In this document: positions 4,658 through 5,721 of the stretch, in pieces
Layout of the letters: each line of letters begins with the position of its first letter
How positions within the stretch are numbered: the stretch's first letter is position 1
DNA from: CAYSFE01 sp964430225
Lineage (GTDB): Bacteria; Patescibacteriota; Dojkabacteria; GCA-016699595; JBAXKR01
DNA: 5,721 bases
Reading direction: 5' to 3'
NCBI GenBank assembly: GCA_964430225.1
Contig: CAYSFE010000028.1
Location: 1-5,721 of the forward strand
Position numbers and translations under genes: made by a program
Notes under the pieces: generated by a model
The model's database searches: none
The model's input: only the letters and a program-made list of their open reading frames with translations
What the model was told of the DNA's origin: nothing

Positions 4658-5721
4658 ATGAAGAAAAAAATACTCCTAATATCTCTATTGTCTCTATTTG
4701 TTTTCGTTGCTACCCTAACAATGGTATTTCTTTTGTTTTCAAAACCTACAGATACACCTAGTGATCCAAATACATCTAGTAGTAGCAGTGAATCAAGTAA
4801 TACAGAACCTATGGTAGTAGAATCACCTTTTGAAAAGATTATGGGAAGAGCAAGTTCTCCTTGTAAAGAAATATCTCCAAATCCTAAACTTACCGTTTTA
4901 CCAATGAATAAAGACGATTTTGAAATCTTTATCCCACTTGGATTAGTAGTTGGAGCTCATGTAACTCCAATAGATCATGCATATTTTTCACCTAAGGATT
5001 TCCTTTCTAAAGACAGATATCAATACAAAGTATATGCAGCAGCCGATGCTACTCTTACAAATATTGGAAGAAGAAATGTGTCAGTAACTGATAATCCAGA
5101 TGGTAAAATTACTGATGACTATAGACTAGTATTTCAAATAAGTTGTACATATGGATATTACTATGATCTTGTAACTAAACTTGATGATAGTATTCTATCT
5201 CAGATAGAAGCTATTCCCGAAGGTGGATCAGCTAGTGTTGATGTTAAAGTAAAAGCAGGAGATCCAATAGGATTTGTAGGAACTCAAACCTTAGACTTTG
5301 GAACATATGATGCAAATGTAACTTTAAGTGGATTTCTTAACCCTGAGTCGTATAAAGGGGAAGCATGGAAGATACATACTACCGATCCAGTTGCAGCCTT
5401 TACTGATGAACTTCAAGCTGAAATACAAAGACATAACCCTAGAAAAGTAGCTCCATATGGAGGAAAGATTGATTATGATCAAAAAGGTAAACTTGTAGGT
5501 AACTATTTTAAAGTTGGTACTAATGGTTATTCAGGAGCAAGTAGAGAAAGATATTGGGATGGTCATTTAAGTTTTACATATGATCAGTATGATCCTTCAT
5601 TTTTAATAATATCTATGGGCAACTATAACGGAACTGCAGCTCAGTTTAGTGTAAAAGGAAATTTACCTGACTTTGCTGAGATAGATATAAATAATGGACT
5701 TGTAAAATATGAATTAACAAA
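4658..5721 (+). CDS. Membrane-anchored extracytoplasmic protein with degenerate M23/LytM-like region (3' end outside window)
   Basis: The frame stays open from ATG 4658 to the window edge, giving 354 codons with no stop. An N-terminal hydrophobic segment (residues 4-28, after MKKK) acts as signal or anchor. No lipobox cysteine follows it, and a Ser/Thr/Pro-rich linker occupies about 30-50. FEIFIPLGLVVGAHVTPIDHAYFSP (88-112) and VKAGDPIGFVGTQTLDFG (198-215) resemble the start of the M23 metallopeptidase fold (G-x-H-x(n)-D) and its 'V-x-A-G-D-x-I-G-x-V-G' strand. The HxH zinc motif expected after that strand is absent (TLDFG instead), so hydrolase activity is doubtful. A later region (about 264-322) has DYDQKGKLVGNYF and YWDGHLSFTYD, which I recall from uncharacterised CPR and archaeal surface proteins. 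It probably acts outside the membrane, perhaps binding cell wall or a surface ligand. The start follows a promoter-like element with no Shine-Dalgarno. Confidence 0.8.
   Translation, partial: MKKKILLISLLSLFVFVATLTMVFLLFSKPTDTPSDPNTSSSSSESSNTEPMVVESPFEKIMGRASSPCKEISPNPKLTVLPMNKDDFEIFIPLGLVVGAHVTPIDHAYFSPKDFLSKDRYQYKVYAAADATLTNIGRRNVSVTDNPDGKITDDYRLVFQISCTYGYYYDLVTKLDDSILSQIEAIPEGGSASVDVKVKAGDPIGFVGTQTLDFGTYDANVTLSGFLNPESYKGEAWKIHTTDPVAAFTDELQAEIQRHNPRKVAPYGGKIDYDQKGKLVGNYFKVGTNGYSGASRERYWDGHLSFTYDQYDPSFLIISMGNYNGTAAQFSVKGNLPDFAEIDINNGLVKYELT

Noticed and set aside
117..5721. Alternative genetic code (UGA as Gly or Trp)
   Set aside because: No in-frame TGA occurs in any accepted gene, and Gly and Trp are encoded by GGN and TGG. 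The accepted genes end only in TAA or TAG, which is too few to mean much.
1..5721. CRISPR array, transposase, integrase or rRNA
   Set aside because: No regularly spaced repeats, no DDE or tyrosine/serine recombinase motifs, and no rRNA segments are visible on either strand.

Overview
The window is an AT-rich bacterial chromosome fragment carrying housekeeping genes. Three traits point to the Candidate Phyla Radiation (Patescibacteria): a bL27 with a divergent N-terminus, a bL21 with a lysine/alanine-rich N-terminal extension, and a membrane-anchored M23-like protein of a type I associate with CPR and some archaeal genomes. The low GC, the lack of Shine-Dalgarno sites and the compact spacing fit this. 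It is an inference, and no marker here fixes the phylum. All stops seen are TAA or TAG and no reading frame contains an in-frame UGA, so the UGA=Gly code of Absconditabacteria/Gracilibacteria is unlikely.

Layout, left to right. tRNA-Phe(GAA) lies on the minus strand (10-84), just downstream of nth (endonuclease III, minus, 117-767). Divergent from nth, only 24 bp away, is a RodA/FtsW-type SEDS peptidoglycan polymerase (792-2138, plus). Next is an accessory-looking stretch (about 2134-2812). It holds a candidate ~113-nt structured RNA on the plus strand (2179-2291) with its own promoter and U-tract, and a convergent minus-strand 163-aa protein (2218-2709) that resembles BECR-type RNase toxins. 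A near-identical 21-bp direct repeat (2113-2133 and 2804-2824) brackets this stretch. The left copy is the 3' end of rodA and the right copy contains the -35 box of the next operon. This looks like a small insertion between rodA and rplU.

Then come rplU (bL21) and rpmA (bL27), closed by a strong intrinsic terminator (3595-3625). gatC and gatA follow, encoding two subunits of the Asp-tRNA(Asn)/Glu-tRNA(Gln) amidotransferase. gatA is cut by a 100-N assembly gap (4234-4333) that stands in for roughly 0.85 kb. Last is a secreted or membrane-anchored protein with a degenerate M23/LytM-like region (4658 to the window edge, no stop reached).

The conventional genes serve DNA repair, cell-wall elongation, the ribosome and indirect aminoacylation. 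Several genes have a -10-like box 6-10 nt before the start codon and no ribosome binding site, which suggests leaderless transcripts. The most interesting element is the 21-bp-repeat-flanked pair of toxin-like gene and overlapping antisense structured RNA. It is a candidate toxin-antitoxin-like or mobile module that I cannot assign to a described family.
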